This document shows positions 62,348-64,000 of a stretch of DNA of 64,000 nt, piece by piece. The position numbers and the translations under genes were made by a program. Origin of the DNA: Deltaproteobacteria bacterium (GTDB lineage Bacteria; Myxococcota_C; UBA6777); assembly GCA_006226375.1 (NCBI GenBank), contig SBHC01000010.1, positions 548,492 through 612,491 on the forward strand. The letters are read 5' to 3'. Under the pieces are notes generated by a model. That model was not told the origin of the DNA. It worked only from the letters and a program-made list of their open reading frames with translations, and ran no database searches. The first letter of the stretch is position 1. The number at the start of each line of letters is the position of its first letter.

Positions 62348-62501
62348 GTCCAACCTCCCCGATTCTCTCTTCCACAGATGCTCCCTTCCAACGAACGAAT
62401 TCAACCTCCCACAGACTTGACATAGCCTCCCCCAAACGAGATAGAACCAAGCTCACTTAGGACAACAAATCATTCTTGTCGTTGAACAGGAGAATCCTCA
62501 G

Positions 62502-64000
62502 ATGAGCGATTGGATGGATCAAATTAAGCAAAATGCTCCTTCAGGTGGCAGCACCTTTCCACAAGGAGCACCGCCTCCCACCTCGGGACCCCCTCCCAAA
62601 CAGAAATCGTTGATGGTAGCCTATGTTCTGGCCATCTTCTTTGGATGGTTTGGAGCCCACCGCATCTACTTGGGTAACTACCTGATGGGTGTCACCTACA
62701 TGTTCACGATGGGTGGTATGCTATTGGGCTGGTTCATCGATGTTCTGTTCTTACCTCGTATTGTACGACGAGCGAACGAACGGCTGGCCAATCCAGAAGC
62801 CTCGTTCGAGGACGCCGTGGTGGAAGAAGTCGAGTACGACAGGGACCACACGGATCACCCACTCTACTCAAGCATCGCTCCTTATCGCTGGATGAAGTAC
62901 ATCGGCTTCTTCATTATGATGTCGCTCATCCCTGCCATGTACTACTCCTTCTTTGGCGACCTGACCTTCGCCTTTATCCTGGTGTTGCTGTACTTTGTCA
63001 CGGTGTACAACAAGGAAATCGGCCAGATCGTCGCGCAAGAGAGCTTCCCGTTGTGGAGAATTCCTGGACTGCGCAGCCGCATGCTGGTGATTGTCAATGG
63101 GTTTGCCAAGCTTCGACAGCACTACGCCGGCCGCAAAGCACCCGGCTTGATTCGTTCCATCTTCTCGGGCTTTATGGTTCCGTTTAGCAAAGACCTACGC
63201 AAAGAATGGAAGCTCTTCAACGGACTCCTCGCGTTCGGGATGATCTTTGTTATCATTCAGTTTGCCGGTTGGGGCTATGAGTATTTCACCATTTACCGAC
63301 CCCAGCTCTCCATCACCAATCTCCTCTTTGACATCAAGATGATCAACATGGCCATTGGTGGCTTAATGATTATCACCGTTGTCATTCCTATCGTCCGAAC
63401 GCTGACCTATGTTGAACTGGCCGGTGAGAAGAAAAAGGGACGAATTCTTGTGGTGCTCGCCACCATCGGTGCTTTGAGTGTTCCTTTCCTCAACGCCACG
63501 GAACACTACCCCTACGAAGAGTACCAACGACTCAGACTGCGTTTGCGAGCCAACAAAGCGTTCAAAAAAGACATCAATCTCACAGCCAAATCCTTCTTGT
63601 TGCAGCACTATAGACCCGCTCGTTTTGGCTCGTTTGAGACCCAAGACAAAGACAAAAACCCCATCAAGAAGTTGAAGAACAGCCGCGTGTATGTTCGCAC
63701 GAGCATTCGTCTGACACGCCAACTTCGACAGAAGCTTGTGAACGAAAAGAAGGTCATCCGGTCTGAGGTGAATGGCTTCCGTGTTCTTGCGTTTTCTATG
63801 CGCAGAGATGGAAGCTTTCAACCCGGTCTTCTTGTCTTTTTGGGCTACAACAAAGACGATGTCGATTGGAGCCGTCTACACATTGATGGAGAGATCCGAA
63901 AGCTCAAAGGTTATGCTCGGAAAGAAGCTATCGGAAAGATGTGGGAGATCCTCCTCGACCGGATGAAGGAAAAGGGCAAAGGTGACCAGTTGTCTCCCGA
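62502..64000 (+). CDS. TM2-domain membrane protein, C-terminus cut by window edge
   Basis: At least 499 codons from an ATG ten bases after AGGAG. Residues ~38-90 form a TM2 module: YVLAIFFGWFGAHRIYLGNYLMG ... GGMLLGWFIDVLFLPRIV. Four further hydrophobic segments (~residues 130-330) follow, then a soluble C-terminal region rich in Lys and Arg that continues past the window. A Pro/Gly/Ser leader precedes the first helix. TM2 proteins are integral membrane proteins of unknown function in bacteria. Confidence 0.8.
   Translation, partial: MSDWMDQIKQNAPSGGSTFPQGAPPPTSGPPPKQKSLMVAYVLAIFFGWFGAHRIYLGNYLMGVTYMFTMGGMLLGWFIDVLFLPRIVRRANERLANPEASFEDAVVEEVEYDRDHTDHPLYSSIAPYRWMKYIGFFIMMSLIPAMYYSFFGDLTFAFILVLLYFVTVYNKEIGQIVAQESFPLWRIPGLRSRMLVIVNGFAKLRQHYAGRKAPGLIRSIFSGFMVPFSKDLRKEWKLFNGLLAFGMIFVIIQFAGWGYEYFTIYRPQLSITNLLFDIKMINMAIGGLMIITVVIPIVRTLTYVELAGEKKKGRILVVLATIGALSVPFLNATEHYPYEEYQRLRLRLRANKAFKKDINLTAKSFLLQHYRPARFGSFETQDKDKNPIKKLKNSRVYVRTSIRLTRQLRQKLVNEKKVIRSEVNGFRVLAFSMRRDGSFQPGLLVFLGYNKDDVDWSRLHIDGEIRKLKGYARKEAIGKMWEILLDRMKEKGKGDQLSP

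Overview
The window looks like chromosomal DNA of a Gram-negative, lipoprotein-rich bacterium of the Myxococcota/Bradymonadota (former Deltaproteobacteria) type, with moderate GC. The reasons are a mevalonate-type isoprenoid operon with a type 2 IPP isomerase, a dcw fragment (rsmH, ftsL, ftsI), many secreted lipoproteins (several with long cysteine-repeat tails), and long proteins with low-complexity extensions. The taxonomic placement is inference. No phage, insertion sequence or CRISPR array was seen.

Layout. 1-2 kb: a truncated trypsin-like lipoprotein, HolC and a small conserved protein. 2.2-4.5 kb: a PHP-domain protein with an RGG tail and an aromatic amino acid decarboxylase. 4.5-14.4 kb (minus): a lipoprotein-maturation island, reading downstream from an isoleucyl-tRNA synthetase homologue that has lost its catalytic motifs, then a giant lspA, two lgt paralogues and a HupE/UreJ-like membrane protein. 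14.5-20.7 kb (plus): epmA, then mrp-DUF971, nfu, mevalonate kinase, polyprenyl synthase and IPP isomerase. 21-24 kb: an MFS transporter, a GFA-like protein and a lipoprotein. 24.2-33.1 kb: three consecutive ClpB/ClpC-like double AAA+ ATPases, all lacking the NBD1 Walker B and arginine finger and the NBD2 tyrosine pore loop. This is the best candidate for an undescribed system.

33-38 kb: a cysteine-repeat lipoprotein, a patatin, a small lipoprotein, a zf-TFIIB/Doc overlapping pair and a dispersed 76-bp repeat. 38-42.4 kb: a cystathionine enzyme and an aspartokinase-homoserine dehydrogenase fusion without ACT domains, preceded by a leader with two intrinsic terminators and a mutually exclusive long stem, plus a divergent GNAT. 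42.5-54.5 kb: envelope proteins, a GT-C-like membrane protein, a serine hydrolase, a second cysteine-repeat lipoprotein, a beta-propeller/HEAT fusion and a peptide-binding-like protein. 54.6-58.5 kb: ftsI, ftsL and rsmH. 58.6-60.4 kb: a GATC-rich palindrome, small ORFs and five tRNA genes (Phe, Gln, Leu, two initiator Met). 60.4-64 kb: an orphan protein, a glutathione peroxidase homologue and a truncated TM2-domain protein.

Functionally the window centres on the envelope: lipoprotein modification, lipoproteins themselves, isoprenoids and septal peptidoglycan. The AAA+ trio and the pseudo-IleRS are the parts that known families do not explain.
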